64,000 nucleotides of DNA from positions 410,172,169 through 410,236,168 of the forward strand of contig NC_057862.1 in NCBI RefSeq assembly GCF_019393635.1, written 5' to 3'. This DNA comes from Dromiciops gliroides. Its lineage: Eukaryota; Chordata; Mammalia; Microbiotheria; Microbiotheriidae. Position numbers and translations under genes: made by a program. Positions 56,225 through 64,000 of this stretch are shown here, piece by piece. The notes beneath the pieces were generated by a model. That model made no database searches. It saw only the letters and a program-made list of their open reading frames with translations, and had not been told where the DNA came from. Each line of letters starts with the position of its first letter. The stretch's first letter is position 1.

Positions 56225-56500
56225 AGTTCCTTATTTCCCACCTGCTGTACTCATCATTTTAGCCTTCTTTCTCCTGTCACGGTCATTTTAGACTTTTTTG
56301 GCTTCTCCAGACATATTTGCACTCTTTTTGGATTTTTTTCTACGTCTCCAAGCTGGGAATCTTCCAGATTGAGTTTGGGATTATTCTGCACTGCACTCCC
56401 CTTAAATTTTAAGCTTCTTGATGGTATATATGTCTTTTACATATATGCATCCCCAGAATTTAGCATAGTAGACACTTAACAAATGCTTATTGACTATTGA
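56225..56500 (+). mobile_element. LINE-2 3' end
   Basis: catccccagaatttagcata ... cacttaacaaatgcttattgac is the forward L2 terminus. Confidence 0.7.
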
Positions 56501-56619
56501 TTTGTTTCAGAGATACCACGGACAACCGGGTCTCTTTATTGGAAGTATAACTCTCTTGCCACTACATTGCACACCTCAAACCCCCACCCCCCCATTGATA
56601 TTTATACAGTATTTTTACT

Positions 56620-56830
56620 GATTCATTTAAATTTATTAAGTACCTATTACTTGGCAGGCAATGGAGGCTTTGGGGATAGCAGAAAAAAAAAACACACAGA
56701 ACAACAAAAAACCCAAACCCAAACCCAAACCGAAACAGTTCCTGCTCTGCAGGGGGATACAACGCGTACGTAGATACATAAAAATAAACTGAATACAGAG
56801 TGATCGGAGGCAATGCGATTTCATGGGAAA
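56620..56830 (-). mobile_element. LINE-2 3' end with (AAACCC) insert
   Basis: tttattaagtacctattacttggc ... cagttcctgctctgcagggg, reversed. An A/C run with three AAACCC units sits in the middle. Confidence 0.7.
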
Positions 56831-56864
56831 AGTGCAGGGACCGGTCTTGTTTAATTCCTATCTG

Positions 56865-56998
56865 TCATTTATTTACCAACTGCTGCGACCCTAGGTTAGG
56901 CAAGGCACTTAGCCTCGCCGCTTCTCAGCTTGTAAAACGCGAAGGAATTGGATTGGAGGGCCTCTAAAATCACTTTCAGGTCCAAATCGAAAGTCCTA
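56865..56998 (+). mobile_element. MIR-family SINE upstream of SHCBP1
   Basis: ctgcgaccctaggttaggcaa, cttgtaaaacgcgaaggaa, ttggattggagggcctctaa and tttcaggtccaaatc track a forward MIR. CpGs remain in positions usually lost in MIRs, and the element ends about 30 bases before the CpG-rich promoter. Confidence 0.7.
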
Positions 56999-57153
56999 TG
57001 CCCTCATGCTCAAAAAAACGCAGCCTGTACTGCCGTGGACAGCACAACTTCGCCTTCCCGCCAGAAGGGGGAGACACAGTTGGGTCTCGATATGCGCAGA
57101 CGCGGCCAGGCTCGGTGCCTGCTTGAAGGGGGACGTAAGTAAGTCTTCCTCTG

Positions 57154-57186
57154 ATTGGGTCTCTGTGTTTCTGGCTAGTCTCCAAT
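57154..57186. promoter_or_regulatory. SHCBP1: Paired inverted CCAAT boxes (NF-Y)
   Basis: ATTGG at 57154-57158 (tctgattgggt) and CCAAT at 57182-57186 (ctccaatcaga) start 28 bases apart, roughly 60-90 bases before the CHR. Paired CCAAT boxes at about three helical turns are a hallmark of G2/M gene promoters. Confidence 0.65.
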
Positions 57187-57204
57187 CAGAGACGTCCGGT
57201 GGAT

Positions 57205-57212
57205 TTACGTCA
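57205..57212. promoter_or_regulatory. SHCBP1: CRE/ATF-like site TTACGTCA
   Basis: One mismatch from the TGACGTCA palindrome, placed between the CCAAT pair and the CHR. Confidence 0.55.
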
Positions 57213-57230
57213 CGGCATCCCAGGGTGCAG

Positions 57231-57246
57231 CCCGCGGAAATTTGAA
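57231..57246 (+). promoter_or_regulatory. SHCBP1: CDE/CHR-like tandem abutting the start codon
   Basis: cccgcgg (57231-57237, CDE/E2F-like) is followed by TTTGAA (57241-57246), the canonical CHR bound by MuvB complexes (DREAM, B-MYB-MuvB). The CHR touches the ATG. If the transcription start lies as close as in CDC25C-type promoters, the 5' UTR is very short or the element is transcribed. Inferred function: repression in G0/G1 and activation in G2/M. Confidence 0.6.
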
Positions 57247-57340
57247 ATGGCTGAAGGGTTGGTGACGGCTGATGGCTTGGGGACTACGGAGCTGGGCCCA
57301 GAGCCCGGTACGCCCGAGGTGCCTGCGGACCAGCAGCAAG
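57247..57340 (+). CDS. SHCBP1: SHCBP1 coding exon 1
   Basis: This exon encodes residues 1-31 plus one base. The start is chosen at ATG 57247 because it has purine at -3 and G at +4, begins MAEG (close to MADG in placental SHCBP1), and the frame runs in phase through AAG|gtgcgt into exon 2. An in-frame ATG at 57199 exists but would lie upstream of the CHR. The N-terminus is acidic and low-complexity (ELGPEPGTPEV), a poorly conserved part of the family. SHCBP1 binds the SH2 domain of SHC1 and, with centralspindlin, acts at the midzone and midbody during cytokinesis. It is the counterpart of Drosophila Nessun Dorma. Confidence 0.85.
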
Positions 57341-57589
57341 GTGCGTATCCCCTCCTTCCCCAAGGAGGCCACGCTGGGCCTGACGGACGGGCAGGGGCCA
57401 CGGCTGTCGCCCGTTTTTTGCGCTACCTCCCTCAGGCCCTTCCGGGGCCCCGGGGCTCCCTCCTCTGCGGGGCGGCGCGTCCTCGGACCCCTGGAGGCCC
57501 TGCGGGAGGGAGCTTGGCGGTATCAGGGCCGGAAGGGCCCGGGGGTGGCGGTGTCAAGCCCAGGCTTGAGGTGTTTGGGTCGCGTTTTC

Positions 57590-57690
57590 TCATCCCTTCT
57601 GTCTGTGTGACTTTGGTCGGGTCACTCGACCTCTCTGGGCCTTATTTCATTTCCTTGGTCTGTGAAAGGAGGGGGTTGGTGTGGATAACT
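57590..57690 (+). mobile_element. MIR fragment in intron 1
   Basis: gtgtgactttggtcgggtca, cgacctctctgggccttatt and gtgaaaggagggggttgg in forward MIR order. Confidence 0.68.
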
Positions 57691-57779
57691 GATCTCTTTT
57701 CTGGAAGAGTAGACGGGGTGGGGACGGCTGCACAGCTGTTCTCAAGCACATTACATGCTTCTCGGGAGGAGTAGAAATA

Positions 57780-58010
57780 GCAGTAAAGGGAGAGGCGAAT
57801 TTAGGCTTGATGTTAGGAAAAATTACCTGATTATTCAAGCTGTCCAAAGGCGGAATGGGTGGTAGTGAGTTCCCCATCGCTGGAGATTTTCAAAGCCACC
57901 TGTTTGGTCGTGTGTCAGGGATATTGTAGAGGAGCTTAGTGTTCGGGTAGTGGTCAGACTAGGTGACTTCTGAGGTGTTTCCCGGCTCTGAGATTCTGTG
58001 AAGTGCTCAG
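57780..58010 (+). mobile_element. L3/CR1-type LINE 3' end
   Basis: gatgttaggaaaaattacctg, ggcggaatgggtggtagtga, ccatcgctggagattttcaa and ctgagattctgtgaa follow the 3' domain of mammalian L3/CR1 LINEs, an ancient family different from L2. Confidence 0.75.
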
Positions 58011-58249
58011 GGCCTGTCCAGCTAGAGAGGGGAGAGGGAAAAGTGTGGAGTATGTCTGCCACTCAGTGAAATGGAACAGATATAGTGTGACTTTGTGCAA
58101 GTGCAAACTTAGTAAATGATTATTGATTGAATGACATATGGTTTATTCCTGGCTAAGATTTAAAACTTTTAGGATACTCGTGTTCAGTCTTTGAGAACCC
58201 AGTTAACTCTACCACCCAAGGCATTAGAGGACAAAGATTACCATAGCTA

Positions 58250-58410
58250 ATTGCCAATAAGAATACCTAGGATTTTTATAGTGCTTCAAGGTTTGCAAAG
58301 CTCTTTTCAAATACGGCATCATTTTATCTTCAATAAACCCAGGAGGTAGATGGCTAATAAATCTTGACCACCCAAGGTCAGACAGATGGTAACTGTGACC
58401 ACCTGTGACC
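58250..58410 (-). mobile_element. MIR in intron 1
   Basis: agtgcttcaaggtttgcaaag, aacccaggaggtag and ccaaggtcagacagatgg, reversed. Confidence 0.72.
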
Positions 58411-58663
58411 ACCACCACTTCAGTGTTCAAAGCCATGGAGATGGGGGGGAGGAGGGTTGATACTGGTTTGGTTGAGAAAGTACACTGAAACAACAATGGA
58501 TCCCTGAAATATTGAAGTATTATACTGTAAGAAGCAGGATGATCCAGTTTAAGGTCTAGGACCCAATTTCCTGGGAGAACAGTAGACTTGGAGTTAGAAG
58601 ACTCAGGTTAGAGTCTTGCTTCTGACTTTTGACAAATCTCTTTCCTTCTGTGGGATTCATTTT

Positions 58664-58820
58664 CTTTCTTTCTTTTTCTTCTTTCTTTGTGGGGGTAATG
58701 AGGGTTAAGTGATTTGCCCAGGGTCACACAGCTAGTGTCAAATGTCTGAGGTCAGATTTGAATTCAGGTCCTCCTGATTTCAGGGCTGGTGCTTTATCTG
58801 CTGCACCACCTAGCTACCTC
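58664..58820 (-). mobile_element. CORE-SINE in a MIR
   Basis: Tail of TTTC units, body ending caccacctagctacctcc. The TSD is approximately gg(a/c)ttc(a/g)ttttcttt. A forward MIR flanks it (58560-58660, 58821-58890). Confidence 0.92.
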
Positions 58821-59184
58821 CTGGGCTTCGTTTTCTTTACTTGTAACATAAGAGAATTGGATTCAGACCTCTGATTTTCTGTAACCTGGGTTGAATTGTT
58901 GACTACAGGCAAGTCACTTATTTCTGAGTTTGAGAGTAGATTTTATTTTTCCTACTCATTTTGCTTAGGTCTTTTCTTTGTGTTTATTACATCCTATCCT
59001 GTAAGATATGTCTCTCTGTACACATTATATAAGTTCCTTAAGGGTGAGATTGTATTATTTTTGTCTTGGTATCGCCTGCCACCTACTTCAGTACTGTGCC
59101 CATAGTAGTTATTAAGAAATATTTCTTAAATTGAATTAAATCTCAGTTTCCTTCTTTGTGAAATGAAAAAATAAAATACTTTTT

Positions 59185-59420
59185 CTACAGGAAGCCTTCC
59201 TAAACTCATATTAATTCTAGTGCCTTCTGTCATTTCCTATTTATCATGAATATATCTTGCTTTGTATATTATTTGTTTGCATGTTGTCTCCCTCATTAGA
59301 CTGTAAGCTCTTTAATGACAGGGATCATCTTTTGCCTCTATTTGTATCTCCAGCACTTAGCAGAGTGCCTGGCACATAGTAGGTGCTTAAAAATGAATTT
59401 ATTGATTAATTTTTGTGAGG
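59185..59420 (+). mobile_element. LINE-2 3' end
   Basis: ggaagccttcctaaactcat ... tagactgtaagctctttaat ... gcacatagtaggtgcttaaa, forward. Confidence 0.85.
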
Positions 59421-59824
59421 AAAGCCTTGAAGTTACATATAAATCTGAGTTGTTATTACCTTTCACACCAGTTCTTATGAGGAAAGTATTTTGTAAAATA
59501 TAAAGTTCAAAGTAAGTGATTTATTGCTATTGTCAACTTTAAGGCTTCTCTAGTTTCAGTCTAGTCAGTTTTTTCATTCCTGAAACGTAGGTCCCTACTG
59601 CACTGTAAGCCTCCATTGCTGTACTGTAGGGCTAAGTAAAGCCAAGTGCAGGCCAACAGGGCAGTCCCAAGATTTGGAGTAGAAAAGAATCTAAGAAAAC
59701 AGGAGCAGTGGGAGGTAAGAGAAGTAAGTGCTACCAGTATTTAGTACATGCTAATATTAACTTGCTCTGATGCTACTTCTGTCAACCTTAAATCCATCTA
59801 TTGATACTAATGTAAACATTGGTG

Positions 59825-60081
59825 ATGATTTTCAGTTGTTTTCAGTCATATCTGACGCTTCAATACCCTACTTAGGGTTTTGGCAAAGATACTTAAGTAC
59901 TTTGCCACTTCCTTCTCCAGCTCATTTTTATAGATGAGAAACTGAGGCAAACAAGGTTAAGTGACTTGCCCAGGGTCGAGCAACACAGCTAGTAAGTGTC
60001 TGAGGCTAGATTTGAACTCAGGAAATTGAGTCTTCCTGACTCCAGGCCCAGTATTTTATCTACTGCACCACTTAGCTGCCC
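59825..60081 (-). mobile_element. Mar1-type SINE
   Basis: Reversed Mar1: cagtcatatctgacgcttca, ccacttccttctccagctca, agaaactgaggcaaacaagg, then the CORE and cacttagctgcccc. Confidence 0.88.
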
Positions 60082-60678
60082 CTAAACATTGGCGTGTATT
60101 ATTAATTGGATCATGTTATAGTATGGTTTGTTACTGTATAGAATACTATGTGGGAGACAGGCAAAATTGGGAAGTTGTCATGGAAAGATAATTCCTGCTT
60201 TGTTACTCAGCTATTAAGAGTAGAAACAAAGAGGTAAGCTACAGGAACTACTCTAGACAGTAAATGTTTGATATCATTATGATTAATTATTATCAGTGAG
60301 GGCCAGTTTATAGGTTGTTTTTTTTTGTTTTTTGTTTTTTTACAGTTTTTTAAAGTGCTAAGGTCTCCAATGAGGAGGAATACCATAGCCTATGTAAGAT
60401 GAAAGTAAATCTTTTTCTATTAAAGGTTATTTTAATCACTGTATATTGAGTGAGCACTGTGAACTTGAAGTTGTATTAAAAAAAGAGAGGCTCTTAGTAC
60501 TCTTAACAGTGCTAGTCTTTAAAGAAGAGTCATAAATCACCCTTTTCTCTATTTCCTAGCAAATTTATAGTATTGTTATGAAGCAAATACCATCTGATTA
60601 TAAAATGTTGAGTAAAATGAAAAAAGTTAAATGATAGTAAAGAATTAGAGGTGTAGTCTTTGGAGAAAAGCATCTTCT

Positions 60679-60821
60679 TTTTTTTTGCGGGGCAATGAGG
60701 GGTTAAGTGACTTGTCCAGGGTCACACAGCTAGTAAGTGTCAAGTGTCAGAGGCCAGATTTGAACTCAGGTACCCCTGACTCCAGGGCTGATGCTTTATC
60801 TACTGTGCCACCTAGCAGCCC
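60679..60821 (-). mobile_element. CORE-SINE in intron 1
   Basis: T9 tail, gcggggcaatgaggggtta to ccacctagcagcccc. The TSD aaagcatctt on both sides. Confidence 0.94.
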
Positions 60822-61077
60822 CGAAAGCATCTTTTGATGTAAAAATCTAAACTTGCAAATAGCTCTTAGGATTTTGAAACAGAACTTTTAATTTGATATG
60901 CTTTCAGGCTTGCTTGGATAAACTATAGTCCCATATGACAAGGAGAGAGGTAAATAAACTAATACCTGAATACTCATTTGTGCTTTTCTGTTGTTCAAAT
61001 GAGTAAGTGCTTTAATTTTTGTATAATTGAAAAACATTGGAAGTGTTTAGGAAGTTGAATGTTCTTTATTCTTTTAG

Positions 61078-61245
61078 ACTTATTCCAAGATGAAGATACA
61101 TCCAGTGATTATGGCAGTCATGATAAGCCAGGGACCATTTTGCAGAGGTTTGTGCCAGAAGGGAATGTACCTTTTCCAGACATCTTCCAAACAAATCAGC
61201 TTTTGTTCTATGAGCGATTCAGAGCCTATCAAGATTATATCCTAG
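61078..61245 (+). CDS. SHCBP1: SHCBP1 coding exon 2
   Basis: A 168-base exon encoding residues 32-87, entering in phase 1 (G|AC, Asp32) and leaving in phase 1 (TAG|gtaagt). It starts with the acidic LFQDEDTSSDYGSHD patch and then the conserved segment FPDIFQTNQLLFYERFRAY, which I recognise as the SHCBP1 N-terminal domain. The acceptor has a good pyrimidine tract. The N-terminal region is the part of the family linked to partner binding. The C-terminal parallel beta-helix is encoded by exons beyond this window. SHCBP1L is the paralogue to exclude, but the motif here fits SHCBP1 better. Confidence 0.9.
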   Translation, partial: TYSKMKIHPVIMAVMISQGPFCRGLCQKGMYLFQTSSKQISFCSMSDSEPIKIIS

Positions 61246-61700
61246 GTAAGTATGCACTTTGCATGTAAGATGTGTTTTCTTGCTTCTCATATTTTCCGTG
61301 TCTTTGTAATTTGGTGGGAATATGGTATCTTTTTACTGCACTGCGGTACCCTAGAATCTACTTTTGGAATTACTGTGTAAATAGGGCCCCTATTTCTGAG
61401 ATAGGGAATGGAATCTTCTTTCCGTGCTATTCATTGGTTGTGGGACTTTGGGCAAGCAATAGAAACTCTAAACCTCAGTTTCCTTATCTGTAATATGAGG
61501 ATGGTAATATTTTGACTGCTTCAAGGAGTAGGTACTATAAAGAAATGTGTTATAGTTATGCATTTGAGAATAGTCTTGTCAGTTGGCCTGCAGTGTTGTA
61601 TTGAGAATGGAGTGCACACATCGAATGGTTGGGTGGACAGTAGTTTCCTTCTGCTTTATGTAGTATAAATTCTTATTTCAAGTATTTAATTTGTTTGTAG
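61246..61700 (+). other. SHCBP1: SHCBP1 intron 2
   Basis: A 455-base intron, gtaagt ... tttgtttgtag. A forward MIR remnant occupies about 61430-61560 (aacctcagtttccttatctg). Frames inside it are not coding. Confidence 0.88.
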
Positions 61701-61816
61701 CTGACTGCAAGGCTTCCGAGGTACGGGAATTCACAGCTGAGTACTTGGAGAAGGTCCTTGAACCATCTGGATGGCAGGCAATCTGGCGCACTAATGTGTT
61801 CGAGGTGCTGGTTGAG
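61701..61816 (+). CDS. SHCBP1: SHCBP1 coding exon 3
   Basis: A 116-base exon for residues 88-126, completing Ala88 (G|CT) and ending in phase 0 at GAG|gtaaat. It reads ADCKASEVREFTAEYLEKVL then EPSGWQAIWRTNVFEVLVE, nearly identical to what I recall of placental SHCBP1. The conserved tryptophans and the helix-forming EYLEKVL support strong purifying selection. The following exon (expected to begin near TDVDF) is not present up to 64000. Confidence 0.92.
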
Positions 61817-64000
61817 GTAAATTTAATTCACTTGTTAAGACATTTGTCTCTAGCTAAAAGCACTTTACTTCAGACTGTTATAGCCAAAGTACTTATTTTT
61901 AATTAAAGTTTATGAGCTGATTGAAAATAGCATGTTTTCCACATCTAATTGCCACGGTGGATAAAGCATTCAAGCAAATTTTAAAAGCAACTGAAGGAAA
62001 GCTATTTGGGAATCTCAGTAGTTTAAGTTTCAATGTCCTCCTGGTAAGGGGAAGTTGACTATAGATCTATGAAGTGTAGGTGTTCTGAACTCATTTTAAA
62101 AAGAAGGTCTAGTTATAAAATCAACAGCAGTTTCAATTAATTTTTTGTTGTCTTAATTGTAGCACATTAAATAGCTCAAACCAAATAGGCAATATAAGAC
62201 AGCCCATTTTTTGCTTAACAAATCTGTAGTTATGTGGTTAATCTCTTGGTAATGTGCCCCATTGCAGAAAGTAAAACAATCTTATTTTTCAACTGACTGG
62301 GTCTTTCCCATTAAATTTGCACTCTAATTACAGCTGTGAATTTTCTGAGTGTTTGTTAACTGGACCACAAAAAAACCCCGATAAACTGTAATGTTAAACC
62401 GACAAGTGTGAATATAAGAGCTATACTGCAACTCCTTTAGAAAAAATTTCACTTACTGCAGTACTTATGTACAGGACAGTGAATCAGATGTTGCTTGTGA
62501 ATTTTTGGTCTTAACTTTGGATTTCTGTATTAATTTGGAATAAAGTTCAGACTAAGAAACTTTTAGTAGAATAGTTCTTTGAGAATAATTTTTTAATCTT
62601 TGAGATCAATATTTAAAAAAAATTTATATTTGATAAAGACATCTTTGTTTTTTCTAGCCCAATTTATATGGGAGTGAGGATACCTTCTGTTGTTTGATGA
62701 CATCTCGGTACAGATTGACTTTAAAGTGGATGATGTCTATTGTATTCAGATTGTTAATTAGTGACTTATTTACCTTAAAAGATCCATGATTATATCAGTA
62801 TGGTGTTCCCTCAGTATTGTAATAGAGAATTGTAGGGGTTACTTTGGCCAAAAAAAAGTTTTGTATCAATTGGTGATTAATTAATCTTCTGGTGGTGAAC
62901 CTGTCTGTTCTTAACTATGCTCGTGTTTAGAGGATAGTTTGTTCCTGGGCTAATATCTGGTTTTTGTGAGGCAATTGGGGTTAAGTGACTTGCCCAGGGT
63001 CACACAGCCAGTAAGTGTTAAGTGTCTGAGGTTGGATTTGAACTCAGGTACTCCTGAATCCAGGGCTGGTGCTCTATCCACTGCGCCATCTAGCTGCCCC
63101 CCTGGGCTAATATCTGAAGCAGTTCCAGCCTGATAGAACTTTAGGAGCTTATGCCTTAAGAGTATAACTTTCAAAAATTTGAAGTTACCTTAATAACACC
63201 ATGATGCATTGAAGCCAATCGGGTTTTATTGGAACCATTTCTAGATAGAGAAGGGTATTTGTTTTTTGTTGTTTTTTTCCCCCAAAATTTAGTTTTTAAA
63301 ATTCTTAACTTCAACACAAAAAGATCATTTCCATAATACAGTAAAACACAAAAGAGGATTCTGTATGAAACGATGAATCTTCATGTCACGTTGCTTACTT
63401 TTTTATTAAAAAAAAGTTTGCAATAAATTCCACTTGTTACTTTCAAAACGGTCTTTCTTTAGATGAGGATTTTTAAAGGAAGCTTAGTCAGAAAAATAGC
63501 CATAAGATGAATATTTGTGGTGAAGAAAAATTAACAAGATTTTTCTCACACTTTGCCATGTTCTCTCTGAATGTATTTTTTTCCTTTACCACTGGGTACT
63601 AAAGAGGTTGCTTTCAATGCAATTTGAAAGTTTCAGAAGTCTTAAAGACCCTTTGATTATGGGTATAGTACTATCAGGCTATAAATTGTGACAGTCTTAT
63701 ATATATATATATATATGGTCTTTCTGTTGAAATTCTGCAGTATTAAAACTAATGACATTCACAGTAAACTTTTGAATTTAGGAAGATGCTTATATTTTTG
63801 GAGTCAAATATGGATATTTGTGATTTAACTTTAGAATCTCTCTCTTTCTCTCTCTGTTAAATGTTAGCTTAACCTTGGACTGTTCAGTGTTCTTTAAGCA
63901 GCACACTAATAACATTAGAATTTGCCTGACTATATATTTTAGAGACAATTTTGATCTGGTCTTTAATACTTTAATGGATTAGTGTTCTCTTTGGTGTGGG
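61817..64000 (+). other. SHCBP1: SHCBP1 intron 3 (part)
   Basis: At least 2.2 kb of AT-rich sequence containing one CORE-SINE, a (TA)n at 63701-63716 and a C/T tract (63838-63857). I searched the plus-strand frames by eye for the next coding exon and did not find it. Confidence 0.8.
62962..63100 (-). mobile_element. CORE-SINE in intron 3
   Basis: Very short tail (tttttgtgag) but complete body. The TSD cctgggctaatatctg is exact, 16 bp. Confidence 0.95.

Larger units (their letters stand above)
57030..57570. promoter_or_regulatory. SHCBP1: CpG island at SHCBP1 5' end
   Basis: CpG density rises abruptly at about 57030 and stays high through exon 1 into intron 1 (57231-57570), against a CpG-poor 57 kb to the left. 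No TATA box precedes the gene. A CTCF-like core (cgccagaagggg, about 57059-57070) and an NRF1-like half-site tgcgca (57093-57098) are visible. These names are motif inferences only. Confidence 0.8.
57341..61077 (+). other. SHCBP1: SHCBP1 intron 1
   Basis: A 3.7-kb GT-AG intron (gtgcgt ... ttctttattcttttag). Its first 230 bases belong to the CpG island and include an E2F-like ttttttgcgc near 57413. The remainder carries a forward MIR scrap, an L3/CR1 piece, a reversed MIR, two CORE-SINEs, an L2 end and a Mar1. No conserved non-repeat block is obvious to me. Confidence 0.85.

Noticed and set aside
57247..57774. Extension of SHCBP1 exon 1 as a 175-codon single-exon protein
   Set aside because: The frame passes a strong donor (AAG|gtgcgt). 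The sequence beyond is CpG-island and MIR-derived, and exon 2 joins in phase.

Overview
The window is marsupial nuclear DNA. About thirty copies of a tRNA-derived CORE-SINE (WSINE1/SINE1_MD type) are scattered through it, many with clear target-site duplications (TSDs). It also holds Mar1-type SINEs with RTE tails, long LINE-2 (CR1-clade) elements, decayed L1s, MIRs and several endogenous-retrovirus LTR families. This mix is characteristic of marsupials. The SINE variant (cattgccccgc before the A-tail) feels Australasian, perhaps dasyurid, but the species cannot be fixed from sequence alone.

Positions 1 to about 56.8 kb are gene-poor and almost entirely repeat-derived. I find no intact protein gene there. 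The layout is: a degraded gammaretrovirus-like provirus on the minus strand (1-6128) with a three-level nest of insertions; SINE/MIR/LTR territory (6.2-10.7 kb); a plus-strand L2 split by a solo LTR (10.7-12.4 kb); an L1 end (12.6-13.5 kb); a near full-length minus-strand L2 with an internal local duplication (15.2-18.8 kb); microsatellites, SINEs and an LTR (20.6-24.2 kb); a 7SL (SRP RNA) retropseudogene (27.2-27.5 kb); a gag-only provirus remnant interrupted by a solo LTR that itself carries a solo LTR (28.7-32.4 kb); an internally deleted plus-strand L1 (35.0-38.6 kb); a 1.04-kb LTR (38.7-39.7 kb); a minus-strand L2 carrying a poly(A) retrocopy (40.5-43.2 kb); L2/RTE/L1 remnants (44.4-49.6 kb); and an unidentified decayed reading frame (54.5-55.1 kb).

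The one recognisable host gene is SHCBP1 (SHC SH2-domain binding protein 1) on the plus strand. A CpG-rich, TATA-less promoter at about 57.03-57.25 kb is followed by coding exons at 57247-57340, 61078-61245 and 61701-61816. These three exons are in phase and encode the first 126 residues. The rest of the gene lies beyond the right edge. The promoter carries two opposed CCAAT boxes, a CRE-like site and a CDE/CHR-like tandem whose TTTGAA abuts the ATG. This is the arrangement of G2/M-phase genes and fits SHCBP1's role in cytokinesis.

I did not find a CRISPR, a microbial operon or any convincingly new biological system. The most notable items are the nested retroviral insertions with readable 4-bp TSDs, the 7SL retropseudogene, a local duplication inside an L2, the poly(A) retrocopy, SINE tails expanded into GAA/GAAA arrays, and the unidentified frame at 54.5-55.1 kb.
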